In this document: positions 1 through 5,908 of the stretch, piece after piece
Layout of the letters: each line of letters begins with the position of its first letter
Numbering within the stretch: position 1 is the first letter of the stretch
From: SG8-40 sp050050435
GTDB taxonomy: Bacteria; Pseudomonadota; Gammaproteobacteria; Burkholderiales; Eutrophovitaceae
Direction of reading: 5' to 3'
Length of the DNA: 7,949 nucleotides
NCBI GenBank assembly: GCA_050050435.1
Contig: JASFUE010000146.1
Span: 1-7,949, forward strand
Notes under the pieces: generated by a model
What the model was told of the DNA's origin: nothing
Seen by the model: only the letters and a program-made list of their open reading frames with translations
The model's database searches: none
Made by a program: the position numbers and the translations under genes

Positions 1-848
1 GTAAAGCCATAGACCTCCCTCACTGTGACCTGGTAGCGATTTTCGAACTCGCGCGCGGTGTCCACCGGTAACGGCGCGGTTGCGCTGATCACCAGCCGCA
101 ACGCCGGCAAGTCGATTCCGCTCGCCAGCAGCGTTCGCAGGTGCACAGGTGTGGTAACCAGGACCCGACCGGCTTCGACGGCACCGAGTGCCGCTGCCAC
201 ATCGGCCGGAAAGAACGGCCGCTCGCCGTGCATGATCAGGCCACCGCGAAGCGCCATCATCACCGTGGACTCCAGACCGAACATGTGCTGCGGTGGCACG
301 GTACCGACGAGCACGATCGGACCATCGTTGGACAGCCCGAAATGCGCAGCCTCGATGGTGCCACCGCGCGCCAGTGCCCCCCATGTCTTGGGACTGGCAA
401 CCGGCTTCCCGGTGGAACCCGATGTAAAGGTAATTGCCGCGATATTTGCCGGGTCAAAAGCCAGGCTATCCGGCGCGCGCTGCGAACGGGCGTTGCCAGT
501 GCTGATACACACCGATTCAAGATCGCAAGTCTGGCCATCGTCCAACAGCAGATAGACTGACTGGTATTCGCGTTCGAGTTCTTTCAGCGATTGTGCCGCC
601 TGCGAAGCCGGACACAGGCTGATCTGGTTTCGCATCATGGCTGCTGCCAGGCCCACCGCGAAACAATAGCGATCCCGGCAAAGGTTAATGGTGTGCGTAT
701 GCGCTGGAAGCCGTTGCGCCAGCGCCTCGACGTCACCAAGGAATTCGGCCACGCTGACAAGACGGCCCGAGCGCCATGCAAGCGGCAGCATTGGGTCGCG
801 ATGACCGAGAAGCGGAACCAGTGCTGCCGTTTGCAATGAGTTGGACAC
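1..848 (-). CDS. AMP-forming aryl/acyl ligase (adenylation enzyme) of an aryl polyene cluster, 3' end cut by window
   Basis: Member of the ANL adenylate-forming superfamily. It would activate a carboxylic acid, probably an aromatic starter such as a hydroxybenzoate or coumarate-like acid, as an acyl-adenylate and pass it to the ACP or CoA (ApeH-like role). The 282 residues seen are the N-terminal part. The P-loop TSGSTGKP is at about 142-149, with a lysine at 154 (SPKTW). VPPQHMFGLE at 184-193 and ISATAPLP at 254-261 are typical of APE-cluster ligases. The window ends at the core motif EVYGF (278-282), where family members continue T-E; the C-terminal half is off the left edge. The frame is the same as that of the upstream membrane-protein gene, whose TAG is at 888-890. 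I chose the GTG at 846-848 because it gives the usual short lead before the first conserved stretch (LVPLLGHRDP). TTG at 836 or ATG at 791 are alternatives, and none has a strong ribosome site. Substrate is inferred. Confidence 0.9.
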   Translation of the reverse strand, partial: MSNSLQTAALVPLLGHRDPMLPLAWRSGRLVSVAEFLGDVEALAQRLPAHTHTINLCRDRYCFAVGLAAAMMRNQISLCPASQAAQSLKELEREYQSVYLLLDDGQTCDLESVCISTGNARSQRAPDSLAFDPANIAAITFTSGSTGKPVASPKTWGALARGGTIEAAHFGLSNDGPIVLVGTVPPQHMFGLESTVMMALRGGLIMHGERPFFPADVAAALGAVEAGRVLVTTPVHLRTLLASGIDLPALRLVISATAPLPVDTAREFENRYQVTVREVYGF

Positions 849-887
849 CCGCGCAGTTCGTAATTCGGAAAACGTTCCGATTGGCAG

Positions 888-1430
888 CTATTCTTTACCG
901 ACTTCGCGAAAGCGGCGAAACGCATCTACCGTCGCCGCGAGCGAGGGGTACGGCCAGTCCGGAAAACGAAACGACCGGTACACATACTCGGCAATGAATA
1001 CGCCAACAAGCAACGGCATATTGAGCACGTTGGCGAAAAACAGCCAGGCATCGGTGGAAACAAGAGTGAACAACGACACCGAGACGACCAGCATGCTCAC
1101 GAAGAAACCGCACCAGAGTATGGTGATCTGCCGCGTGTAACGCTCGATTTCGGGCGGTATTTCGCCATGAATGAAGCGCGCGAACCGGGTAATCAGTGCT
1201 TCACGCCCGGAAACCAGGGTGCGCCCGAAAAACCACAATAATCCGAGATAGCCCAACACTTGCGGCAATCCCCACATCCACAACACGGTCGTGCCCGCGT
1301 CGCCGCGATGCACGAACAGCCACCATGCAAACAGTGGGTACCCGGCTAACAGGGAAAGGAGCAAAAAACTCCGGAGTTTGGAAGGACGTCGTCTGGATTC
1401 AGGCTGAGCGCTGCTGCTGGACATGCTCAT
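888..1430 (-). CDS. COG4648-type integral membrane protein of aryl polyene clusters
   Basis: Small inner-membrane protein of 180 residues without a known enzymatic activity; proteins of this kind recur next to the ACP and AMP ligase in APE clusters, so its place is diagnostic even though its job is not. I see a basic, Ser/Arg-rich N-terminus (1-19), then four hydrophobic segments at about 20-40, 48-68, 101-124 and 128-151. The loop between helices 2 and 3 holds the conserved-looking stretch FFGRTLVSGREALITRFAR, followed by IPPEIERYTRQIT. The C-terminal tail is soluble. The start codon at 1428-1430, or the second ATG at 1422-1424, overlaps the end of the ACP gene by 32 or 26 bases, suggesting translational coupling within one minus-strand operon. 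The stop (888-890) precedes the ligase GTG by 39 bases. Family assignment is from remembered sequence resemblance. Confidence 0.85.
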   Translation of the reverse strand: MSMSSSSAQPESRRRPSKLRSFLLLSLLAGYPLFAWWLFVHRGDAGTTVLWMWGLPQVLGYLGLLWFFGRTLVSGREALITRFARFIHGEIPPEIERYTRQITILWCGFFVSMLVVSVSLFTLVSTDAWLFFANVLNMPLLVGVFIAEYVYRSFRFPDWPYPSLAATVDAFRRFREVGKE

Positions 1431-1686
1431 TCAGTGTGCGCAACGAGGAGAAGATCCGCACATTGTCGCTGTCATCCGAGCGAATCTGCACGCCGTAGCG
1501 CTTCGAGACGGCAAGTGCAAGCTCCAGGATGTCAATTGAATCAAGACCCAGCCCCTCCCCATACAACGGCGCATCGGGGTCGATTTCCGCCGCCTGACCT
1601 TCCAGATTAAGCGCGGAGACGATGAGCTCTGCCAGTTCACGCTCCTCATTACTCATCATTGATGCAGCGGTCATGCCTGTTACCAT
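1399..1686 (-). CDS. Acyl carrier protein (type II, aryl polyene cluster)
   Basis: Carries the growing acyl chain on a phosphopantetheine arm. The 95-residue frame has the classic attachment motif GLGLDSIDILELALA, with the modified serine at residue 50 (DSID). The surrounding helices are typical of ApeE/ApeF-like ACPs: an N-terminal helix EERELAELIVSALNLE and, after the motif, a second helix followed by KRYGV. The C-terminal half ends in a helix rich in Gln and Arg. The first ten residues (MVTGMTAASM) are probably not all real; ATG at 1672-1674 or the double ATG at 1654-1659 would place the start near the conserved NEERELAEL. No candidate has a clear Shine-Dalgarno. A perfect TATAAT at 1690-1695 on this strand lies so close to the first ATG that, if it is used, the more internal starts are favoured. 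It is the first gene of the minus-strand operon. Confidence 0.93.
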   Translation of the reverse strand: MVTGMTAASMMSNEERELAELIVSALNLEGQAAEIDPDAPLYGEGLGLDSIDILELALAVSKRYGVQIRSDDSDNVRIFSSLRTLNEHVQQQRSA

Positions 1687-1689
1687 CTG

Positions 1690-1695
1690 ATTATA
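1690..1695 (-). promoter_or_regulatory. Candidate -10 box for the ACP-membrane protein-ligase operon
   Basis: A perfect TATAAT on the minus strand, followed by CAG and then the first possible ATG of the ACP gene. The best upstream -35 match is weak: TCCACG at an 18-base spacing matches 3 of 6. Transcription would begin at about 1682-1684, within the first few codons of the longest ACP frame, giving a very short leader for the inner ATGs. A second minus-strand TATAAT lies 51 bases further upstream at 1741-1746, again without a good -35. An activator could compensate, but this is inference; sequence similarity to a -10 box is the only support. Confidence 0.3.
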
Positions 1696-1812
1696 GTTAA
1701 CTCTTGCCGTGATCGTGGACGGCCAGATCTCCCAGTGTCAATTATAACCAGACCGATGCCGAAAAGAGCATTCGGAACACAGGTCCGACAGAACAACATG
1801 GAGCGGGTCCGG

Positions 1813-1832
1813 GAAGGCCATCCGGGGCCTTC
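1813..1832. repeat. 7-bp inverted repeat (hairpin or operator) upstream of the dehydratase gene
   Basis: GAAGGCC at 1813-1819 and GGCCTTC at 1826-1832 are perfect complements around a six-base centre (ATCCGG). It lies 54 bases before the dehydratase ATG and just upstream of the GATAAT candidate -10. No T-run follows, so an intrinsic terminator is unlikely. It could be a protein-binding dyad or an mRNA leader hairpin; a chance occurrence in GC-rich DNA is possible. Confidence 0.35.
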
Positions 1833-1885
1833 GCAGCCTTGGATAATGATCCATCGAGCCACCAGTCACCCGCGGCGCTGCACAG

Positions 1886-2386
1886 ATGACCAGCCAAGTT
1901 GCGACGAACCCGGTTAACGCCGAACAGATTCGTGCATTGCTGCCGCATGCGGGGACAATGTGTCTGCTCGAACGGGTACTCGAATATGATGCCGGCTCGA
2001 TACGTTGTGACGCACGCAGTCACCTCGATCCTGCCAATCCGCTGCGCCGCCACGGACACCTTCCGGCCATCTGCGGGATCGAATATGCAGCGCAGGCAAT
2101 GGCGTTGCACGGCGCTCTGACTCAGGCGGAATCCGGCGCAGCCCCGGCGCCAACATCGCATGCGAGCGCTGCTCGCGATACGAACGGGCAACCTGGCCGG
2201 CGCGGATACCTCATCAGCGTGCGCAATACCTGTTGCCATGTACCTTATCTGGACGAAACCGACACGGCGCTGCAGGTGCGCGCGAAACTCGTCTTCGGTG
2301 ACGCAACCAGCAGGATCTATTCGTTTGCGGTGACCACCGGGCAAACCTCGCTGGTCACCGGCCGTGCTGCGGTGATGCTGGGCTAG
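1886..2386 (+). CDS. 3-hydroxyacyl-ACP dehydratase, hot-dog fold (ApeP/COG4706-like)
   Basis: Would remove water from 3-hydroxyacyl-ACP intermediates to give the trans double bonds of the polyene. The 166-residue protein has the family landmarks LLPHAGTMCLLERVLEYD at about 18-35, NPLRRHGHLPA at 51-61 and GIEYAAQAMALHGAL at 64-78, the last being the central helix of this FabZ-related family. H58 and E66 are the best candidates for active-site or near-active-site residues, by position. A low-complexity Ala/Pro/Ser/Gly stretch (about 80-105) is an ordinary family loop, and the C-terminal strand LVTGRAAVMLG closes the fold. In the E. coli APE system ApeP works together with a second dehydratase, ApeI, which is not seen here. 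The ATG at 1886 has no strong ribosome site but gives the expected N-terminus. It is the first gene of the plus-strand arm. Confidence 0.88.
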   Translation: MTSQVATNPVNAEQIRALLPHAGTMCLLERVLEYDAGSIRCDARSHLDPANPLRRHGHLPAICGIEYAAQAMALHGALTQAESGAAPAPTSHASAARDTNGQPGRRGYLISVRNTCCHVPYLDETDTALQVRAKLVFGDATSRIYSFAVTTGQTSLVTGRAAVMLG

Positions 2387-2443
2387 ATGAAACGGTTCGC
2401 GGCCGGCCTCCGTCGCCGCGAAGCACCCGCACATTCGCGGTAA
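2387..2443 (+). other. 18-residue arginine-rich reading frame in the dehydratase-ketosynthase gap, possible leader peptide
   Basis: An ATG directly follows the dehydratase TAG (TAGATG) and opens an 18-codon frame, MKRFAAGLRRREAPAHSR, ending in TAA at 2441-2443. Terminating ribosomes could reinitiate here. The frame spans all three copies of the TTCGCGG/CCGCGAA motif, and its stop codon touches the last copy, an arrangement like a leader peptide over alternative hairpins. There is no T-run after the hairpins and no homologue that I recognise; it may well be a chance frame. Confidence 0.2.
2396..2440. repeat. Alternating inverted motif TTCGCGG / CCGCGAA / TTCGCGG
   Basis: Three copies of a 7-base word in alternating orientation: TTCGCGG at 2396-2402, CCGCGAA at 2416-2422, TTCGCGG at 2434-2440. 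The middle copy can pair with the first (8-bp stem counting 2403 with 2415, 11-base loop 2404-2414) or with the last (7-bp stem, 11-base loop 2423-2433), not both. The whole array sits in the 87-base non-coding gap before the ketosynthase. It could be a switchable RNA structure, a protein operator, or a processing site that separates the dehydratase from the downstream genes. Confidence 0.5.
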
Positions 2444-2473
2444 ATTGCACCGATTCCGTTACCATTAGCCCTT

Positions 2474-3733
2474 GTGACACAATCGCAATCACCTCGAACC
2501 ACCGTCGACCGGTTTATGCCTTCCGGGGAGCACCACGACCGCAAGGCACCCCGCCGGATTGCGCCACTGCGCGTGCAGGCTTTCACCGCCACTTCGGCGC
2601 TCGGACGCGGCAATGGCGCAACGCTGCGGGCCTTGCGCACACGTACCAGCGGCCTGTCGCACAATGATTTCGGTGGACAACCCGTGGATACCTATATCGG
2701 CCGTGTCGCCGGCATCGAGGACGAACCACTTCCCGAAGCGTTGCAACATTGGGATTCCCGAAACAACAGACTGGCATGGCTGGCGCTGAAACAGGACGGC
2801 TTCGCCGATGCTCTCGACGCGGCGCGGCAACGTTACGATGCGAATCGCATTGCCCTCGTGCTCGGCACCTCGACAGCCTGCATCGGCGCCACCGAGGAGG
2901 CTTACAGAAACCTCGATGTGCAAGGCTGCTTCCCGCAACACCTGCGCAACCCACTGATGCATGCTCCGCATTCGACCTGCAATTTCCTGAGTCATGCTCT
3001 AGGGCTCGAAAGCCTTTGCGTGACGGTAGCAACGGCATGTTCGTCGAGCGCTAAAGTCTTCGCTGAAGGCGAACGGTTCATCAGGAGCGGTCTCGCCGAC
3101 GCGGTGCTGGTTGGCGGCGTGGACTCGCTGTGTGACAGCGTGCTCTTCGGCTTCAACTCTCTCGACCTGGTATCTCCGGACCTGTGCCGGCCATTTGACA
3201 TTGACAGGAATGGCATCAATCTGGGCGAAGCCGCCGGGTTTGCGCTGCTCACCCGTGACGGTAGCGGGCCGGGCTTGGTCGGATACGGCGAGAGCAGTGA
3301 TGCCTTCCACATGTCCTCGCCGCGTCCTGATGGCATGGGGGCGCGCACCGCCATCGCCGATGCGCTTGCCCGCGCGGGTGTGTCTGCGGACTCGGTCGAC
3401 TACGTGAACCTGCACGGAACTGCGAGTCGCAAGAACGACGAAGTCGAGGCGCAGACCATCTCGTCAATATTTCCTGCGCGCACCCTGGCAAGCTCCACCA
3501 AGGGCTGGACCGGGCATACACTGGGAGCCGCCGGTATCCTGGAAGCGATCATCACGCTGCTGGCCATGCAGGATTCGATGGCACCGGGAACATTGAACAC
3601 GACACAGATCGATCCCGCCTGCGCAAGCCGGGTGCGTATTGACAATACCGACACGGCGCTCGATACCGCCATGAGCCTGTCCTTCGGTTTCGGTGGCAGT
3701 AATTGCGCGCTGGTTTTTGGAAACAACGCGTAA
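2474..3733 (+). CDS. Beta-ketoacyl-ACP synthase, KAS I/II fold (ApeO-like ketosynthase)
   Basis: Condenses malonyl-ACP with the growing acyl chain. In 419 residues it has a complete thiolase-fold active site: Cys189 in ATACSSSA, His314 in NLHGTAS and His348 in KGWTGHTLGAAG, with Lys343 just before. The C-terminal glycine loop SFGFGGSNCALVF (402-414) is intact, so it should be catalytically competent. It would pair with the next gene product, which lacks the Cys, as a ketosynthase/chain-length-factor heterodimer like ApeO-ApeC. The start shown is a GTG at 2474, adding about 30 residues before the first conserved strand (PLRVQAFTATSALGRG); ATG at 2516 leaves about 15 residues. Neither has a good ribosome site. 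The stop TAA (3731-3733) shares a base with the next ATG. Confidence 0.93.
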   Translation: MTQSQSPRTTVDRFMPSGEHHDRKAPRRIAPLRVQAFTATSALGRGNGATLRALRTRTSGLSHNDFGGQPVDTYIGRVAGIEDEPLPEALQHWDSRNNRLAWLALKQDGFADALDAARQRYDANRIALVLGTSTACIGATEEAYRNLDVQGCFPQHLRNPLMHAPHSTCNFLSHALGLESLCVTVATACSSSAKVFAEGERFIRSGLADAVLVGGVDSLCDSVLFGFNSLDLVSPDLCRPFDIDRNGINLGEAAGFALLTRDGSGPGLVGYGESSDAFHMSSPRPDGMGARTAIADALARAGVSADSVDYVNLHGTASRKNDEVEAQTISSIFPARTLASSTKGWTGHTLGAAGILEAIITLLAMQDSMAPGTLNTTQIDPACASRVRIDNTDTALDTAMSLSFGFGGSNCALVFGNNA

Positions 3734-4596
3734 TGGCCGAAAGCTGCGCATACATCGAGGGTGTTGCCATCTGGTCGGAAAGACTGCCCGGCTGGGATAG
3801 CGCGCAGCGCATCCTGCGCGAGGAGATCGCCGCGCCGGAACCAGCAAGCAATCGCCCGTCACCGGACCTGCTGCCACCGAATGAACGGCGCCGCGCGCCG
3901 GATACCGTCGCCATTTCACTCGAAGTCGCCAGCAAGGCATGCGCAAACGCGCAACGTGACCCGGCTGAGTTACCGTCAGTATTCGCTTCGACGCACGGTG
4001 ACCTCGCCATCACCGATTACATGTGCCAGACGCTGGCTTCCACGCCGGAGATGATGTCGCCCACCCGGTTTCACAATTCCGTACACAATGCGGCCGCCGG
4101 CTATTGGGCAATCGCAACGGGTTCCATGCAACCGTATACGGCGATCAGTGCCGATCGCTACACCTTCGGCAACGGGCTGCTCGAAGCATTGGTGCAGGCA
4201 CAGTGCGATAGCACACCCGTATTGCTGGTCGCCTATGACACGGAGGCCAAAGGCCCGTTGGCGACCGTGCTCAAAAGCAGCGGCCGCCTCGCTTGTGCAT
4301 TAGTAGTGAACTGCCAGCCCTCGGATAGCGCGAAACTCATGCTGCGATGGCAAATGCACGAGTACGATCAGACGAGGACGCCCGAAACAGTGACGCCAGC
4401 GGCATCGTTCATTGCCGGCAACGCAATGGCCCATGCCCTGCCGGCGTTCGCGGCAATTGCTCGCTGCCAGGGCAACCGTCTTGACGCGTTGCCTGGCGGG
4501 ATAGATACGCAGGCAAGTTGTGCAATCGGCCCAACGAGGCGACTGGGCCTGCGTTTATCCGCGATGGATACACAATCGCTCAAGGCGGCACCATGA
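3733..4596 (+). CDS. Chain-length-factor-like ketosynthase partner (ApeC-like, Ketoacyl-synt_2 type)
   Basis: A 287-residue protein of the short ketosynthase N-terminal-domain family that partners the APE ketosynthase and helps set chain length. It has the family motif TRFHNSVHNAAAGYWAIATG at 111-130, where a true ketosynthase would carry the nucleophilic Cys region; no Cys is in this motif, and no HGT or KGxxGH motifs are found. It starts at ATG 3733, overlapping the ketosynthase stop by one base (TAATG), so the two are probably translated together in equal amounts. A longer frame from 3703 is open but lies inside the ketosynthase end. The C-terminal third (about 200-287) is poorly conserved, and the last bases overlap the next gene start by four bases (ATGA). 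Function is by family knowledge and position. Confidence 0.88.
   Translation: MAESCAYIEGVAIWSERLPGWDSAQRILREEIAAPEPASNRPSPDLLPPNERRRAPDTVAISLEVASKACANAQRDPAELPSVFASTHGDLAITDYMCQTLASTPEMMSPTRFHNSVHNAAAGYWAIATGSMQPYTAISADRYTFGNGLLEALVQAQCDSTPVLLVAYDTEAKGPLATVLKSSGRLACALVVNCQPSDSAKLMLRWQMHEYDQTRTPETVTPAASFIAGNAMAHALPAFAAIARCQGNRLDALPGGIDTQASCAIGPTRRLGLRLSAMDTQSLKAAP
4582..4588 (+). promoter_or_regulatory. Ribosome binding site of the halogenase gene
   Basis: AAGGCGG at 4582-4588 lies at a good distance before the ATG at 4593 and supports that start over the longer open frame beginning at 4518, which would overlap the previous gene by 79 bases. Confidence 0.6.
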
Positions 4597-5897
4597 ACGA
4601 CACCGCGACGCACGGCCAACATTGTGACGTCTTCGTGATCGGGGGCGGTCCGGCCGGCACCACCATTGCCACACTGCTGGCAAAGCGTGGCTTCGATGTC
4701 GTGCTGGCGGAAAAGGACACACATCCGCGATTTCACATCGGTGAATCGCTGCTGCCACTGAACCTGGAACTTTTTAAGGAGCTCGGCGTACTCGAGCAGA
4801 TAAGGGAAATCGGCTTATGCAAGCCCGGTGTCGAATTCAACTCTCCTGTGCATGAACAACCGGTCACACTGAACTTTTCCGAGGCCTGGGACAAAACCTA
4901 CCCGTACGCCTATCAGGTGCGCCGCTCCGATTTTGACAAGATCCTGTTTGACCACTGTACGCGCAATGCAGTCCGCGCGATGCAGGCGTGCCACGTGACC
5001 GGGGTATCGTTTCCCACTGATGACAATGTATTGATCACCACTGCCTGCGAAGACGGGAAAAAACAGTGGCAGGCAGGTTATCTTGTCGACGCGTCCGGCC
5101 GCGACACTTTCCTCGGCAACCGGCTGTCAATCAAGCGGCGCAACCGACAGCACACCTCGGCGGCACTTTACGGGCATTTCGAAGGAGCCAAACGTCTGCA
5201 TGGTGAAGCCCAAGGCAATATCAGTATTTTCTGGTTCGAACATGGCTGGTTCTGGTTTATCCCGCTTCAGGACGGCACGACCAGTATCGGTGCCGTATGC
5301 CCGCCGACGTATTTGCGCACACGCAGCACTGATCCGGCGAGTTTCCTGCAACAGACCATTGACCTGTGCCCCGCGCTGAAAGCCCGGCTGAAGAATGCAC
5401 ACCCGGTCACCGAAGTGACCGCGACAGGCAATTATTCATATGAATGCGCCCAGATGATGGGTGATCGTTACCTGATGATCGGTGATGCCTATGCGTTCGT
5501 CGATCCGGTGTTTTCCTCGGGCGTGTATCTCGCCATGCGCAGTGCTTTTCTGGGTGCCGATGTCGTCGAAACCAGTCTGCGTAATCCGGCCAGGGCGGCT
5601 CAGGCGCAACGCCGGTACCGCAAGGCGATCGCGCATGGACTAAACCATTTTTCATGGTTCATTTACCGCATGACCGAGCCAGCCATGCGCCACCTGTTCA
5701 TGGCGCCACGCAATATTTTCCGCGTGAGGGAAGCGCTGCTCTCGCTGCTGGCCGGAGACCTCTACGGCAAAACGCCGATTTACCCCAGCCTGTTCGCGTT
5801 CAAGATGCTGTACTACGCCACCTGTGCACTGCAACCGCGCTCCAGCATCCGTGCCTGGCAGGCGAGACGGCAGGTGCGCAGTGGCGCGTCGCCTTAG
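4593..5897 (+). CDS. FAD-dependent halogenase-like enzyme, carrier-protein-substrate type
   Basis: Probable flavin-dependent halogenase (variant-B-like, the group acting on carrier-bound substrates), 434 residues. The N-terminal FAD fold has GGGPAG at 17-22, and FHIGESLLP at 47-55 is characteristic of PltA/CndH-type halogenases. A lysine at 77 (GLCKPGVEF) sits where the catalytic Lys of that group is expected. W219-F-W221-F-I223-P224 matches the flavin-halogenase W-x-W-x-I-P motif. The second flavin motif GDAYAFVDPVFSSG is at 297-310, and the C-terminal AGDLYG stretch near 387-392 resembles that of known members. It would chlorinate or brominate the aryl head or polyene while tethered to the ACP. 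The ATG overlaps the previous stop (ATGA) behind AAGGCGG, so it belongs to the operon. A hydroxylase or a reductase of the same flavin superfamily is the alternative. It is the last cluster gene. Confidence 0.8.
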   Translation: MNDTATHGQHCDVFVIGGGPAGTTIATLLAKRGFDVVLAEKDTHPRFHIGESLLPLNLELFKELGVLEQIREIGLCKPGVEFNSPVHEQPVTLNFSEAWDKTYPYAYQVRRSDFDKILFDHCTRNAVRAMQACHVTGVSFPTDDNVLITTACEDGKKQWQAGYLVDASGRDTFLGNRLSIKRRNRQHTSAALYGHFEGAKRLHGEAQGNISIFWFEHGWFWFIPLQDGTTSIGAVCPPTYLRTRSTDPASFLQQTIDLCPALKARLKNAHPVTEVTATGNYSYECAQMMGDRYLMIGDAYAFVDPVFSSGVYLAMRSAFLGADVVETSLRNPARAAQAQRRYRKAIAHGLNHFSWFIYRMTEPAMRHLFMAPRNIFRVREALLSLLAGDLYGKTPIYPSLFAFKMLYYATCALQPRSSIRAWQARRQVRSGASP

Positions 5898-5908
5898 AAG
5901 TTTGCCCG

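Larger units (their letters stand above)
1687..1885. promoter_or_regulatory. Divergent intergenic spacer between the two arms of the pigment cluster
   Basis: About 200 bases with no convincing gene, between the divergently read ACP and dehydratase genes, so it must hold the promoters of both arms. It contains two minus-strand TATAAT boxes (1690-1695 and 1741-1746), a TTGACA on the minus strand (1736-1741) that is not at a useful distance from either, and palindromes AGTTAACT (1695-1702) and AGATCT (1725-1730). A 7-base inverted repeat GAAGGCC/GGCCTTC sits at 1813-1832. On the plus strand GATAAT at 1842-1847 is a possible -10 for the dehydratase gene, but its -35 is poor. No regulator gene is seen in the window. 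Confidence 0.6.

Noticed and set aside
58..555. 165-codon plus-strand open frame
   Set aside because: It is antisense to the ligase gene, whose minus-strand frame shows TSGSTGKP and VPPQHMFGLE; the plus-strand product has no recognisable motif.
1736..1741. TTGACA as a -35 box on the minus strand
   Set aside because: No -10-like sequence lies 16-18 bases downstream of it, and the TATAAT at 1690-1695 is 40 bases away.
1813..1832. Intrinsic terminator
   Set aside because: The inverted repeat has no following T-run on either strand and no gene ends just before it.
1742..2434. 230-codon minus-strand open frame
   Set aside because: It lies opposite the dehydratase, whose plus-strand translation has clear family motifs; the antisense product is Arg/Cys-rich without domain features.
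3703..3732. Extended N-terminus of the chain-length factor (10 extra codons)
   Set aside because: It would lie within the ketosynthase C-terminus; the TAATG junction at 3731-3735 is the natural start.
4518..4592. Extended N-terminus of the halogenase (25 extra codons)
   Set aside because: It would overlap the chain-length-factor gene and precedes the FAD fold by an unusual length; AAGGCGG supports the ATG at 4593.
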